Positions 13,903-21,692 of a stretch of 49,485 nt of DNA are shown here, piece after piece. The notes beneath the pieces are model-generated. The model was not told the DNA's origin. It saw nothing but the letters and a program-made list of their open reading frames with translations, and made no database searches. A program made the translations under genes and the position numbers. The DNA comes from a virus. Position 1 is the stretch's first letter; each line of letters begins with the position of its first letter. The stretch spans positions 1 to 49,485 of the IMG/VR virus record IMGVR_UViG_3300036900_000045; one strand, written 5' to 3'.

Positions 13903-14186
13903 ACGAACCTATCTTTACAGCCCTCTCCGAACAGGACATGGCCGCGATGCGGACCAAGCTCGTTGCGGCCGGGGGCGACGTTACCAAGGCCGGTCTAACC
14001 CTCCAAGACGTGCGCAACGCCATCTACACTAAAGCCCTGCGCGTCAACCCGAATATCGAATCGCAAGACGCCGCCGACGCGGAAGGCAAGCCTAAGAAAC
14101 GGGCTAAGACCGCCAGCACCAAGCGCGGCACCGTGGACCTTGCCCAGATGGATAAGCTAAACACGGACGGGCCGATCATTGGGTAA
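13899..14186 (+). CDS. Unknown 95-residue protein with basic tail
   Basis: TTG start at 13899 follows AGGGGAG and overlaps the preceding stop (TTGA). The N-terminal half is helical; residues 64-80 are very basic (GKPKKRAKTASTKRG), suggesting nucleic-acid contact. Function unknown. Confidence 0.6.
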   Translation: MNEPIFTALSEQDMAAMRTKLVAAGGDVTKAGLTLQDVRNAIYTKALRVNPNIESQDAADAEGKPKKRAKTASTKRGTVDLAQMDKLNTDGPIIG

Positions 14187-14412
14187 GTTCAGCCACCCCA
14201 AGTTTGACCGCGTTGTTACCGTGCTAGCACCGCGCGGCGTCACACTGCACCTATCCTTGTCCGAATCTGTCCGCTTACGCGAGGCACTGCTTGAAGCCGA
14301 GCTTAAGATAATAACAGGAGATAACCACCATGCGATGCAACAACTGTCTACGGCCCCGCGATCCGGGCTCCCTGTTTCAAAGCGAGAAGGTCTGCAAAGA
14401 CCGCGACGGTAA
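14179..14412 (+). CDS. Possible 77-residue protein, weak start
   Basis: TTG at 14179 overlaps the preceding stop. The first 50 residues (a strand pair with RGVTLHLSLS, then the helix ESVRLREALLEAELK) look like real protein. The last part runs 83 nt into the next gene in another frame and has less convincing composition. No clear ribosome site. Possibly real, function unknown. Confidence 0.45.
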   Translation: MGKFSHPKFDRVVTVLAPRGVTLHLSLSESVRLREALLEAELKIITGDNHHAMQQLSTAPRSGLPVSKREGLQRPRR

Positions 14413-14509
14413 CGCCCGTAAGCTAACGGCCACGACGCTGCTGTGCGCGGCCTGTAAGCAAGCCCTTAAGGCCGCTGGCCTTGACATGCGCGAGGCGATG
14501 GGGCGCTAG
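14330..14509 (+). CDS. 59-residue zinc-ribbon-like protein
   Basis: ATG 14330 follows AGGAG with nine bases between. CNNC (residues 3-6) and CAAC (39-42) are two CxxC knuckles about 33 residues apart, the layout of a small zinc ribbon. The stop overlaps the GTG of the nuclease gene (TAGTG), so it is coupled to it. Possibly an accessory DNA-binding protein. Confidence 0.65.
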   Translation: MRCNNCLRPRDPGSLFQSEKVCKDRDGNARKLTATTLLCAACKQALKAAGLDMREAMGR

Positions 14510-15438
14510 TGCCTAACCTCCTGTCAACGGCCATCCCTTTGGCCTTTCCCGCCGTGGTCGATAACACTATGATTACGGCTTACCGCTCCTGCCCTAAGAA
14601 GTTTTGGTGGGGCTATATGCGCCAGTTCGCGCCTACGGCCGAGTCCGTCCACCTTCACGCGGGAGCAGCGTTCGCTAAGGGCCTTGAGGTTACGCGCCGC
14701 GAGTGGGCCGACAACGGCCGCAGCTTTGAGGACGCCATTGCGCTCGGCGGCGCGGCACTGTTGGCGCACTACGGCCACTTCGAGCCCTTCGAGGCCGATA
14801 ACGGCAAGTCCGCCCTCAACATGCTCGGCGCGTTGGGCTACTACTTCAAAACGTGGCCCATCGACACGCCAAACCTTAAGCTCTACAAGGCCCCCGACGC
14901 GAACCGCCACGCTATCGAATACGCGCTAGCCGTCCCGATCCCCGACTTCTTGCACCCGACAACGGGCGATCCCCTTATCTACGCGGGCCGCTTCGACAGC
15001 ATTATGATCTGGCGCGATTCTATGTTAGTCGGGGAGGACGACAAGACCGCCACGCAGCTAGGCAAGTCGTGGGTTAACGGTTGGCGCTTAAGCAACCAAC
15101 TGTTAGGTTACACATGGGCTTGCGGTCAATACGGTATTAAGCTCGGCGGCTTTAACGTGCGCGGCGTCGGCCTTTATAAAAACGACTACGGCCAAATGGA
15201 ATCGCTGCAAATGATCCCGCGATGGAAGCTCGAAGTCTTTTACACCGAGCTACTGGCTACCCTCGCGGACATGCGCCGCTCTTGGGAGTCCGGGCATTGG
15301 CGTAAGGACCTCGGAGACGCTTGCAAGGCTTACGGCGGCTGCCGTTACGTTACGCTGTGCGACAGCCAATACCCTGAAGATTGGTTGCAGGGGAACTACG
15401 TGCTGCATAAATGGAATCCACTGGCGAGCCGTGACTGA
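14509..15438 (+). CDS. Fe-S cluster PD-(D/E)XK exonuclease (Cas4/AddB-like)
   Basis: The 309-residue protein has the RecB-family nuclease motifs in order: YRSCPKKFWW (25-34, Cys28), HAGAAF with a conserved His (His50), GRFDSI (Asp163), GEDDKTA (Glu176/Asp177 and Lys179) and a Q motif helix (QLLGYTWA, Gln197). Cys272, Cys278 and Cys284 near the C-terminus, with Cys28, make the four-cysteine 4Fe-4S signature of Cas4 and AddB nucleases. Likely role: single-strand end resection for recombination-dependent replication, together with the Sak4-like and SSB-like genes downstream. GTG start. Confidence 0.82.
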   Translation: MPNLLSTAIPLAFPAVVDNTMITAYRSCPKKFWWGYMRQFAPTAESVHLHAGAAFAKGLEVTRREWADNGRSFEDAIALGGAALLAHYGHFEPFEADNGKSALNMLGALGYYFKTWPIDTPNLKLYKAPDANRHAIEYALAVPIPDFLHPTTGDPLIYAGRFDSIMIWRDSMLVGEDDKTATQLGKSWVNGWRLSNQLLGYTWACGQYGIKLGGFNVRGVGLYKNDYGQMESLQMIPRWKLEVFYTELLATLADMRRSWESGHWRKDLGDACKAYGGCRYVTLCDSQYPEDWLQGNYVLHKWNPLASRD

Positions 15439-15769
15439 CTTTAAGGTAGGGCAATCCGTAGTTTACATCGGCACAAGCTGGGGCAAGGTCCTTAAAGGTG
15501 CTATTGGGACCGTTAAGGATCAGTCTCCTAACAAGGATTGTGTTATAGTCCACTTCCCCGACACCTTTGGTCAGTTAGGTTACCAAACAGGCATTTATGG
15601 TCCCGACTGCATTAACGTCTTTAAGTATAACGTTGAGGTGCTAGTAACTGAACCAACGCCGCCCGCACCTATAACCCTCAAGCCTACCCCCGCCCTAACC
15701 GACCCTCTCGCCGTTTATATCCTTGAACGGCTCACCGAATTAAGAACCCAACGAAAGGCCGCGCAATGA
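15431..15769 (+). CDS. Unknown 112-residue protein, SH3/KOW-like start
   Basis: GTG at 15431 overlaps the nuclease gene by 8 nt. The first 70 residues are beta-rich (KVGQSVVYIGTSWGKVLKGAI and GTVKDQSPNKDCVIVHFPD) and resemble a small SH3-like barrel. A Pro-rich linker and a C-terminal helix with LERLTELRTQRK follow. The fold call is from pattern only. Confidence 0.6.
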   Translation: MTDFKVGQSVVYIGTSWGKVLKGAIGTVKDQSPNKDCVIVHFPDTFGQLGYQTGIYGPDCINVFKYNVEVLVTEPTPPAPITLKPTPALTDPLAVYILERLTELRTQRKAAQ

Positions 15770-16014
15770 GCCGTGCATCCCGCTTCGTTATCGTCCCCCG
15801 CGACATTCAAACCGGCGCGGACAGCTTTAAGCGCGTCTACGATATCGACCTGCAGAGCGCCAACCGCCAGACCCTAATGTATGGCAACCAAGGCTACACG
15901 CGGTTACGGGACGCGCACCGCGCCGTCGATCTAATCCGCAAGGTCGCCAGCGAAGCCATCATTACGCTAGGTCGCCCCCGCATCGATCGTTCACTTTTGC
16001 CAAAAGAGGACTAA
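15766..16014 (+). CDS. Unknown 82-residue protein
   Basis: ATGA-coupled to the gene before. The product begins MSRASRFVIVPRDIQTG and carries a central helix with basic and acidic faces; Arg-rich overall. No motif recognised. Confidence 0.6.
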   Translation: MSRASRFVIVPRDIQTGADSFKRVYDIDLQSANRQTLMYGNQGYTRLRDAHRAVDLIRKVASEAIITLGRPRIDRSLLPKED

Positions 16015-16017
16015 GCC

Positions 16018-16470
16018 ATGACTCCCGAACAAGCCGATAACTTCCGAGTCCTGATCCGTCACATGCGGACCAACGTAAATCGCGTCCTAAACATGGACCA
16101 ATTCTTGACTGAATGCGGCACTCCTGCCTGTGCGTTAGGGGAATGCCAACTTATATTTGGGTGGAAAGAGGCCCAAATGATCCGCGAAATGAACTGTGAC
16201 AGCCCTGAGTTTGGCTTAGAAGACGAAGAAATTAAGGCGTTGTTCGGCACAGAGTCGGTAAACATGTGGCGATGCGACACAGTAGGCCCCCAAGAATGGG
16301 CCGATGAAGCCGAGAGCGTCCTTAACGCTCACGGCTATACCTTAGACCCGGTCGCCCCGGTCGGGGTCGTATACGACCCCGATAAGATCGCCGCCCAGTC
16401 CTTCCTTTCCCGCCTCCGCTGCCTCGCGGACGCCCCAGTTATCCCCTCTGAAGCTAAGGAACCGCAGTGA
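16018..16470 (+). CDS. Unknown 150-residue phage protein
   Basis: The product begins MTPEQADNFRVLIRHM and contains CGTPACALG (residues 33-41) and several conserved-looking Trp and Glu positions. Similar proteins occur in many phage replication regions without an assigned role, as far as I recall. Ends overlapping the GTG of the Sak4-like gene. Confidence 0.65.
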   Translation: MTPEQADNFRVLIRHMRTNVNRVLNMDQFLTECGTPACALGECQLIFGWKEAQMIREMNCDSPEFGLEDEEIKALFGTESVNMWRCDTVGPQEWADEAESVLNAHGYTLDPVAPVGVVYDPDKIAAQSFLSRLRCLADAPVIPSEAKEPQ

Positions 16471-17327
16471 CCGACCAACAACGCCAAGCCCCCAACGTCC
16501 TGCTAATGGGCGAGATTACCAGTGGTAAGACTCACGCCGTCCGAACCCTCGTTGACGCGGGAATTGAAGTCTTCTACCTCGCCACCGAACCCGGCTTCGA
16601 GGAAATGCTAGGCGATATCCCCTCCGATAAGCTACACTGGAACTACGTCGCGCCTTACCAAGACGACTTTACGGTCGTCCGCAAGAAGGCCGAGCTTATT
16701 CGGGACTTCACCGACGCCCAGCTTAAGGCCATGGGCGGCATCAACAAGGAAAAGCACACCCAAATTTTCGACATTATGAACCTGTGTAACGACTTCCATG
16801 ACCTGCGCACCGGCCAGAAGTTTGGCGATGTGGGGTCGTGGGGGCCGGACCGCGCGTTCGTGATCGACGGCCTAACCGGCCTAAGCAAGATGGCCGAAAA
16901 GCTCAAGATCGGCGACAAGCCGTTCATGGAGCAAAACGACTACTACGCCGCGCAGCAAATCCTCCGCGACCTTATCGGGACCTGCGTCTCCAACACTAAC
17001 TGCCTGTTCGTGCTGACGGCCCACATTGAATACGAGCCCGACCTTGTTGCGGGCGTCCGCAAGCTAATGGTCCGCACTATCGGCCAAAAGCTCGCGCCCG
17101 ACATTCCCACCATGTTTAGCGACGCCATCCTTACGGAGCGCAGCGCTAAGTTGGACCCTAAAACAGGCAAGCCGACATTCCACTGGGTTACGATCCGTGA
17201 AGGCGTCACCACCAAGGCCCGCAACCTGCCGTGGTCCGAGGACCTTAAGGCGGATTTCGGCCCGTTGGTCGCTAACTGGCGTAACAAGTGGATCAACGAA
17301 CAGGACAAGCCGGGGGCCGCGACATGA
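16467..17327 (+). CDS. Sak4-like single-strand annealing ATPase
   Basis: A 286-residue RecA-fold protein. Walker A is GEITSGKT (15-22), Walker B AFVIDG (130-135), followed by a core with LFVLTAHIEYE (sensor-like, about 180-190). Small RecA-like ATPases of this size next to an SSB are typical Sak4 recombinases. With the Cas4-like nuclease upstream and the SSB-like gene downstream it forms a recombination set. A plain RecA-like ATPase of other function remains possible. GTG start. Confidence 0.72.
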   Translation: MTDQQRQAPNVLLMGEITSGKTHAVRTLVDAGIEVFYLATEPGFEEMLGDIPSDKLHWNYVAPYQDDFTVVRKKAELIRDFTDAQLKAMGGINKEKHTQIFDIMNLCNDFHDLRTGQKFGDVGSWGPDRAFVIDGLTGLSKMAEKLKIGDKPFMEQNDYYAAQQILRDLIGTCVSNTNCLFVLTAHIEYEPDLVAGVRKLMVRTIGQKLAPDIPTMFSDAILTERSAKLDPKTGKPTFHWVTIREGVTTKARNLPWSEDLKADFGPLVANWRNKWINEQDKPGAAT

Positions 17328-17596
17328 GCCTTAACGTCCTACACGCAGCCGAAAAGCTGGAACAGGAAACGAGCCTCGTGTATCGCGGCTTAATCGACAT
17401 TACAGCTCAAGCGGCTATCAATGCCGTCCTGTTTGAGGCGGGCGCTCTTGCCCTAACGAAAGAAAACGTTAAGGCGCGGTTCAAGTCCATCGAGGACCTA
17501 CTTCTGCACCTAGCCGCGATCCTAGAGCCCGCCCGTAACCAAGGCAAGGATGTAGCCCTACTACTAACGTCCTTCCGCTCCGACCTTAAAGAGTAG
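17324..17596 (+). CDS. Unknown 90-residue helical protein
   Basis: ATG 17324 makes an ATGA overlap with the Sak4-like stop. The product is almost wholly helical, with a mixed hydrophobic-charged repeat (DITAQAAINAVLFEAGALALT). Placed between the annealing ATPase and SSB-like genes; it could be an accessory factor, but no motif supports that. A 78-nt gap follows. Confidence 0.6.
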   Translation: MSLNVLHAAEKLEQETSLVYRGLIDITAQAAINAVLFEAGALALTKENVKARFKSIEDLLLHLAAILEPARNQGKDVALLLTSFRSDLKE

Positions 17597-17674
17597 CACC
17601 AAGCGCCGTGGGGCCGCTTCCAATTCTGCCCCGCCATCGTAACAGTAACCACAGACCAAGGAAGCCAACCAACC

Positions 17675-18160
17675 ATGTTCGACGTTAATAAGTTTGAAGC
17701 TCAAGAACACGCCGAGGTAGCAGATAGTACCTTTACCCCTTACCCGGCTGGCGATTACACCGCGCAGATCGGCGTCGAGGAAGCCGACCTCAAGTTCACG
17801 ACCGGCGAGAAGAACGGCCGACCGTGGGCCATAATGGCGCTCCGCTGCTGGCTCGCGGACCCGTCCGGCACTATCGCTAAGGTAATGGGTGCGCCGCGCA
17901 ACGCCAACGGCTACGCCTACACCTATCGCATCATGCTGGACCTCGCGGAGAACGCGACGGTCGAGGAGCCCATTTTGGACTTCTCGCCCAACCGCAACCT
18001 CGAATTGGGGCGCGTTCAAGAGGCGACGGGCAATAACCAGAAGGGCTGGAAATTCAGCGCCTTTCGTGGCCGCAAATTCAAGCTCCGGCTCGAAATCGGC
18101 CCGCGTAAGGACAAGCCCGAACTGATGGAGAACAAGGTCACGGCGGTCAGCGCGGCCTAA
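17675..18160 (+). CDS. SSB-like / DUF669-like single-strand DNA-binding protein
   Basis: 161 residues. A beta-rich core (DYTAQIGVEEADLKFTTGEK, then PWAIMALRCWLAD) is consistent with an OB fold, and the end shows GWKFSAFRGRKFKLRLEIGP with many basic and aromatic residues for single-strand DNA contact. Phage annealing ATPases usually have such a partner nearby. The stop is followed by a frame that stays open to the next gene. Confidence 0.62.
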   Translation: MFDVNKFEAQEHAEVADSTFTPYPAGDYTAQIGVEEADLKFTTGEKNGRPWAIMALRCWLADPSGTIAKVMGAPRNANGYAYTYRIMLDLAENATVEEPILDFSPNRNLELGRVQEATGNNQKGWKFSAFRGRKFKLRLEIGPRKDKPELMENKVTAVSAA

Positions 18161-18457
18161 AAGAATAGCGGGGAGAGTAGATTCTTTCCCACTGCTACCG
18201 CGCCGGGGTTTGCACCGTTCGCGGGGGTTAAGGTAAACGGCCCTGACTTGCAGACTTGGAGCGCCGGTCCCAAGCTATACCAACCGGCATATTTTCTCTA
18301 TGGGACCCCTGTGCTAAAGAACTCAAACGGCCAAACGCGAGGGATAACGAGACATGAGGCAGCGTCTCGCGCAGCTAGCTTACTGGCCCCCTTGGGGAGT
18401 CCGCCTAGCGCTTGGGTTCCACCCCTTCCTTGTAGCCTAAAACACGGAGAACACATC
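18161..18457 (+). other. 297-bp gap with an open reading frame in phase with both neighbours
   Basis: No clear gene. The frame of the SSB-like gene remains open after its TAA stop right through to the next gene (start 18458), so both are in phase with no stop between. A 28-codon frame (18354-18440) begins MRQRLAQLAYW behind AGGGATAA and could be a short peptide. YTAR density is like the backbone. A decayed domain, a regulatory leader or a small gene are all possible. Confidence 0.4.
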
Positions 18458-18784
18458 ATGGAATTTATCGACATTGAACTTGGGGATAGCGTAATGCTGA
18501 TCCGCGACCCGCAGGGCGATTGCATTGCGCGGCTGCCTTTCGGCGGCTCTTCGGACCCTAATACCTACGGGATGAGCATACAGGTAGGAGACAACGCGAC
18601 GTGTCGCTACCGCACCCGAACATGGACACTGGCCCTCGCCGACGAGCTTAAGGCTAAGGGCTACGGCTACGTCCCCATCCGTTCGATCACCATGCACGAA
18701 CACGCGCACCTTACCTACGTGCAGAACGCCACGACTGACGCTAACGTCCGCGCAGCCCTGATCGCGGCGAAGGTGGCACCGTGA
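18458..18784 (+). CDS. Unknown 108-residue protein
   Basis: ATG 18458 follows ACACGGAGAACA. The product starts MEFIDIELGDSVMLIRDPQG, a beta-rich segment, and carries HEHAHL near residues 79-84, a His cluster that could bind metal. The frame extends upstream without stop (see 18161-18457), but no good start lies there. No family recognised. Confidence 0.6.
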   Translation: MEFIDIELGDSVMLIRDPQGDCIARLPFGGSSDPNTYGMSIQVGDNATCRYRTRTWTLALADELKAKGYGYVPIRSITMHEHAHLTYVQNATTDANVRAALIAAKVAP

Positions 18785-18978
18785 GCGCGTCCGCCAGCCA
18801 ATTGCTTTTTGAAAACCAAGGCGACGTGCAGCTTTGGATCGGCGTCCTTACGGCCCGCTGTAACAACCCCGGCTGTACGGGCGTCGGGGAGGCTATCGCC
18901 GACGCCGATAGCGCCGTGCGGGCCATTCGGATGCGCGTCCCGAGCATCATGCAAGGCCAACCGCTGCCGCGCGGCTGA
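18781..18978 (+). CDS. Unknown 65-residue protein
   Basis: GTG at 18781 overlaps the previous stop (GTGA). The product has CNNPGC (residues 27-32), then an Ala/Asp helix. It ends TGATG with the next gene. Function unknown. Confidence 0.55.
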   Translation: MSASASQLLFENQGDVQLWIGVLTARCNNPGCTGVGEAIADADSAVRAIRMRVPSIMQGQPLPRG

Positions 18979-19169
18979 TGGACCCGCGCTGGCTAATTGT
19001 CGAACGGGTGTGGGAGCGGCGCGAGGCTTGCGCCGCTTGCCGCTACTTCGTCCGCGAACGCGAGCCGCACGGCGAAACAACCGTGCGCTGCGAACTGCTG
19101 GAATCCAACGCCGCCGAGCCGGAATGCTGTGACGGTTACGACGACGAAAACGCTAAAGTGCCGCTATGA
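18978..19169 (+). CDS. Cys-rich 63-residue protein
   Basis: Contains CAAC (18-21), a later Cys (38) and CC (50-51), flanked by charged residues, and ends in an acidic YDDENAK. A possible zinc-binding protein. Coupled on both sides. Confidence 0.6.
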   Translation: MDPRWLIVERVWERREACAACRYFVREREPHGETTVRCELLESNAAEPECCDGYDDENAKVPL

Positions 19170-19303
19170 TCGACTTCGCCGCGCTGTTCTTTGGACTAGT
19201 CTTAGGCTTCGCGTTAGGGGCCTATTTTACGTTTACTTATTGGGCGCAGGGCTTTATTAAAGGGGCTCTAGAGCATACGCTTAATGGGCTAGACGAACAA
19301 TGA
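19166..19303 (+). CDS. 45-residue single-span membrane peptide
   Basis: ATGA overlaps on both sides. Residues 3-25 are a Gly/Phe/Leu-rich transmembrane segment (DFAALFFGLVLGFALGAYF). The rest is polar and ends LNGLDEQ. It lies directly before the two genes with twin-arginine signal peptides, so an envelope-related set is plausible. Confidence 0.6.
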   Translation: MIDFAALFFGLVLGFALGAYFTFTYWAQGFIKGALEHTLNGLDEQ

Positions 19304-19752
19304 ATCGCCGCTCCTTCCTCCAGTCCTGCATCGCGCTCGCGGTTGCCCCCGCCATTGTGCGGGCGGATAGCTTAATGCGCGTTATTAACCGCGATACGTT
19401 AATTCTAACCGAACTGGGCTGGCAGGAACAGCTAATGGAACTGCTACGCAACGGCCATGAAGCGCTCGCAGTCGCCCCGACGCAGCTTTACGTTCCGATC
19501 ATGTTAGCGGAACAGGCCGAGCGTATCATCGGCGCTCCGATTATGGACCACAGCGTCAAGTTCATCGGCGGCGCGGGCTGTTTGGCGGAAGTCAATAAAG
19601 AGCTTGAAGCTCGCTATGGCTCTCTCGCCGCCCGAACAGCGCGGTCCGCCGAATACGAATCCCTTAAGCGTGAGGCGAGCGAAAAGGAACGCGTTGAGCG
19701 TCAAGCCAAAATAGCCTTGTTCAAGTCGGCTAAGGACTGCGGTCAGCTATGA
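19300..19752 (+). CDS. Tat-signal protein, first of two tandem paralogues
   Basis: The 150-residue product begins with a twin-arginine signal: MNRRSFLQ, a hydrophobic Ala/Val core, and a likely cleavage site after VRA (residues 20-22). RRSFLQ fits the S/T-RR-x-F-L-K pattern except for the first position. The mature part is alpha/beta with a basic C-terminal helix (residues 110-145). The next gene has the same N-terminus, 23 of about 28 residues identical, but a different C-terminal part. Export of folded phage proteins to the periplasm during the replication phase is unusual. Function unknown. Confidence 0.7.
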   Translation: MNRRSFLQSCIALAVAPAIVRADSLMRVINRDTLILTELGWQEQLMELLRNGHEALAVAPTQLYVPIMLAEQAERIIGAPIMDHSVKFIGGAGCLAEVNKELEARYGSLAARTARSAEYESLKREASEKERVERQAKIALFKSAKDCGQL

Positions 19753-20033
19753 ACCGGCGCGGCTTCTTGCAGAGCTGTATAGCGCTGGCTGCGGCCCCGG
19801 CTATCGTCCGTGCCGACAGCCTAATGCGTGTAATCCCGCGCGAGGCTACCGTAATTCTGCCACAGGGCTTTGGGCTAGCACAGATTAAACGAGAGGGATC
19901 GAGCATCCCTTACATGACAATTGACGAGGCCCAGATGGCTAGTGCGACCGTAATTGGTCGTTATTGGCCTAAAGGCCATCGCTTTGAAGTTATAGAGACG
20001 TATAATGCGCTGCCAAGCCGTAGGCCCCGCTAA
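19749..20033 (+). CDS. Tat-signal protein, second of two tandem paralogues
   Basis: 94 residues with MNRRGFLQSCIALA and APAIVRADSLMRVI matching the preceding gene almost exactly through residue 29. At the nucleotide level the two copies differ at many third positions, so the signal has been kept by selection at the protein level rather than by recent duplication. The mature part is short and beta-rich. The gene overlaps the polymerase start by 29 nt. Confidence 0.68.
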   Translation: MNRRGFLQSCIALAAAPAIVRADSLMRVIPREATVILPQGFGLAQIKREGSSIPYMTIDEAQMASATVIGRYWPKGHRFEVIETYNALPSRRPR

Positions 20034-21669
20034 CGCTCGGATCGCCCTTATCGGGGAAGCCCCCGGCGAACAGGAAGACCGCGACGGCATGCCGTTCGTC
20101 GGCTCCGCAGGGCAGGAGCTTGACCGCATGTTAGCCGACGCCGGTATTGCCCGCGCCGACTGTTGGATAAGCAACTGCGTTCAAACGCGCCCGGAAAGGA
20201 ACGACATTGACCTGTTCATTAACCCCAAGAAAACGCGCCGCGAGGGCGAAGTCCGGTTCCGCGACAAGTGGGTCGCGCCCCATGCCGCCGCCGACCTTGA
20301 GGCCCTGTACAGTGCGCTTGCGGAACTTAAACCGGCGGTTATTGTCGCTCTCGGCAACACTGCCCTCTGGGCGCTCACTAATTGCAAAAGTGTCGATAAA
20401 TGGCGGGGTAGCATATTATCGTGTAACGCGCCGGGGCTGGACGGCATTACCGTCATTCCAACCTACCACCCTGCGGGCGTCCTCCGGCAATACGCGTGGC
20501 GTCAGATTACGATTAACGACCTACGCCGTGCCGCCGCTGTAGCCGCCGACCCGAGCGGTTACATTATTGAGGAACCCGAGCGCCGCTTCATCCTTAACCC
20601 TGATTACGATAAGGTGTGTCATACACTGGGCTTCATTAGGGATATCGTTCTTGCCACGCCTAGCCGCCTAATCTGCGACCTTGAGATTAAGCGCAATGAA
20701 ATAGTCTGCCTAGGGCTGGCGTGGAGCCGCCACGACGCTATTTGCATCCCGTTCTACAACGAGCGCGGCCGCACCTTCACAGCCGAACAGTCCGCTTACA
20801 TTTGGGATTTGCTTAACGCGATCTTCAACCATCCCAATTGTAAGCTGTCTAACCAGAACATCAGCTTCGATATCCAGTTCTTGTATGAAAAGGCCGGACT
20901 GTGGCCCAAGGCGCACTTCGATACTATGGTCGCGCAAAACGTCCTGTTCCCCGGCACCCCCAAGTCGCTCGATTACCTCGCCTCGATGTATTGCGACTGG
21001 TATCGATATTGGAAGGACGACGGCAAGTTCTGGGATAAGCCCATCGTGTTCCCGCAGCTATGGCATTACAACTGCCTCGACTGCGTCTACACGTATGGGG
21101 TCCAAGAGAAACAGGAGCTTGCATTAGCGCAGCTTAACCTCGAATCCCAGAACCGCGAACAGGTCCGCATCCTTAACCACGCGATCACCATTATGTTCCG
21201 GGGCGTCCGCGTCAACAACGCCCGCAAACAAACCCTACGCCGCGAGCTTCTTAGCTTACGCGAGGGCCTAGTAACCGAGGCCGAGCTTCTTGCTTCTATT
21301 AAGCTAACAGGCGACAAGGGCGGCTTTAGCCCTCAAAAGCTAAGCAAGTTCTTCTACACCCGGCTCGGCCTTAAGCCCATCATGAAGCGCACTAAACTGG
21401 GCATGAAAGTAACCTGCGACGACGACGCTATGCAGGAAATAGGCAAGCGCGAGCCGCTACTGTTCCCCCTAACAAGCCGCATCAACTTAGTGAGGTCCTA
21501 TGACACCGCTATTGAAGCTGTTGAGGCTCGTGTTGATCGTGATGGCCGTTGGCGTTGTAGCTATAACATTGCGGGAGCTAATACTTTCCGCTTCAGCAGC
21601 GCTACAAACCCATTCGGAAGCGGCCTCAATCTACAAAACCTTACTGCCGGTAAGGAAATAACGAAGTAA
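20005..21669 (+). CDS. Uracil-DNA glycosylase fused to the N-terminal part of a split family A DNA polymerase
   Basis: 554 residues. Residues 1-185 are a family 4/5-type uracil-DNA glycosylase: GEAPGEQED (17-25), PFVGSAG (30-36) and TYHPAGVLR (153-161). The usual N-terminal Cys pair for the Fe-S cluster is absent or shortened. Residues 220-375 are a DEDD 3'-5' exonuclease (Asp225/Glu227, Asn283-Asp289, YNCLD with Asp359). Then comes the polymerase thumb and the first conserved motif FRFSS...LNLQN (528-545). It stops at residue 554, before motif A; the palm and fingers are encoded at 23959-24756. An in-frame TAG just upstream fixes the start near 20005. The glycosylase could remove uracil ahead of synthesis. 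Confidence 0.85.
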   Translation: MRCQAVGPANARIALIGEAPGEQEDRDGMPFVGSAGQELDRMLADAGIARADCWISNCVQTRPERNDIDLFINPKKTRREGEVRFRDKWVAPHAAADLEALYSALAELKPAVIVALGNTALWALTNCKSVDKWRGSILSCNAPGLDGITVIPTYHPAGVLRQYAWRQITINDLRRAAAVAADPSGYIIEEPERRFILNPDYDKVCHTLGFIRDIVLATPSRLICDLEIKRNEIVCLGLAWSRHDAICIPFYNERGRTFTAEQSAYIWDLLNAIFNHPNCKLSNQNISFDIQFLYEKAGLWPKAHFDTMVAQNVLFPGTPKSLDYLASMYCDWYRYWKDDGKFWDKPIVFPQLWHYNCLDCVYTYGVQEKQELALAQLNLESQNREQVRILNHAITIMFRGVRVNNARKQTLRRELLSLREGLVTEAELLASIKLTGDKGGFSPQKLSKFFYTRLGLKPIMKRTKLGMKVTCDDDAMQEIGKREPLLFPLTSRINLVRSYDTAIEAVEARVDRDGRWRCSYNIAGANTFRFSSATNPFGSGLNLQNLTAGKEITK

Positions 21670-21692
21670 ATGGAACGAGGAGAGGGACGTAA

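Noticed and set aside
18161-18457. tRNA gene in the gap (GGGTTCCACCCC resembles a T arm)
   Set aside because: No acceptor or anticodon stem of proper length could be drawn; loop lacks the TTCRA pattern.
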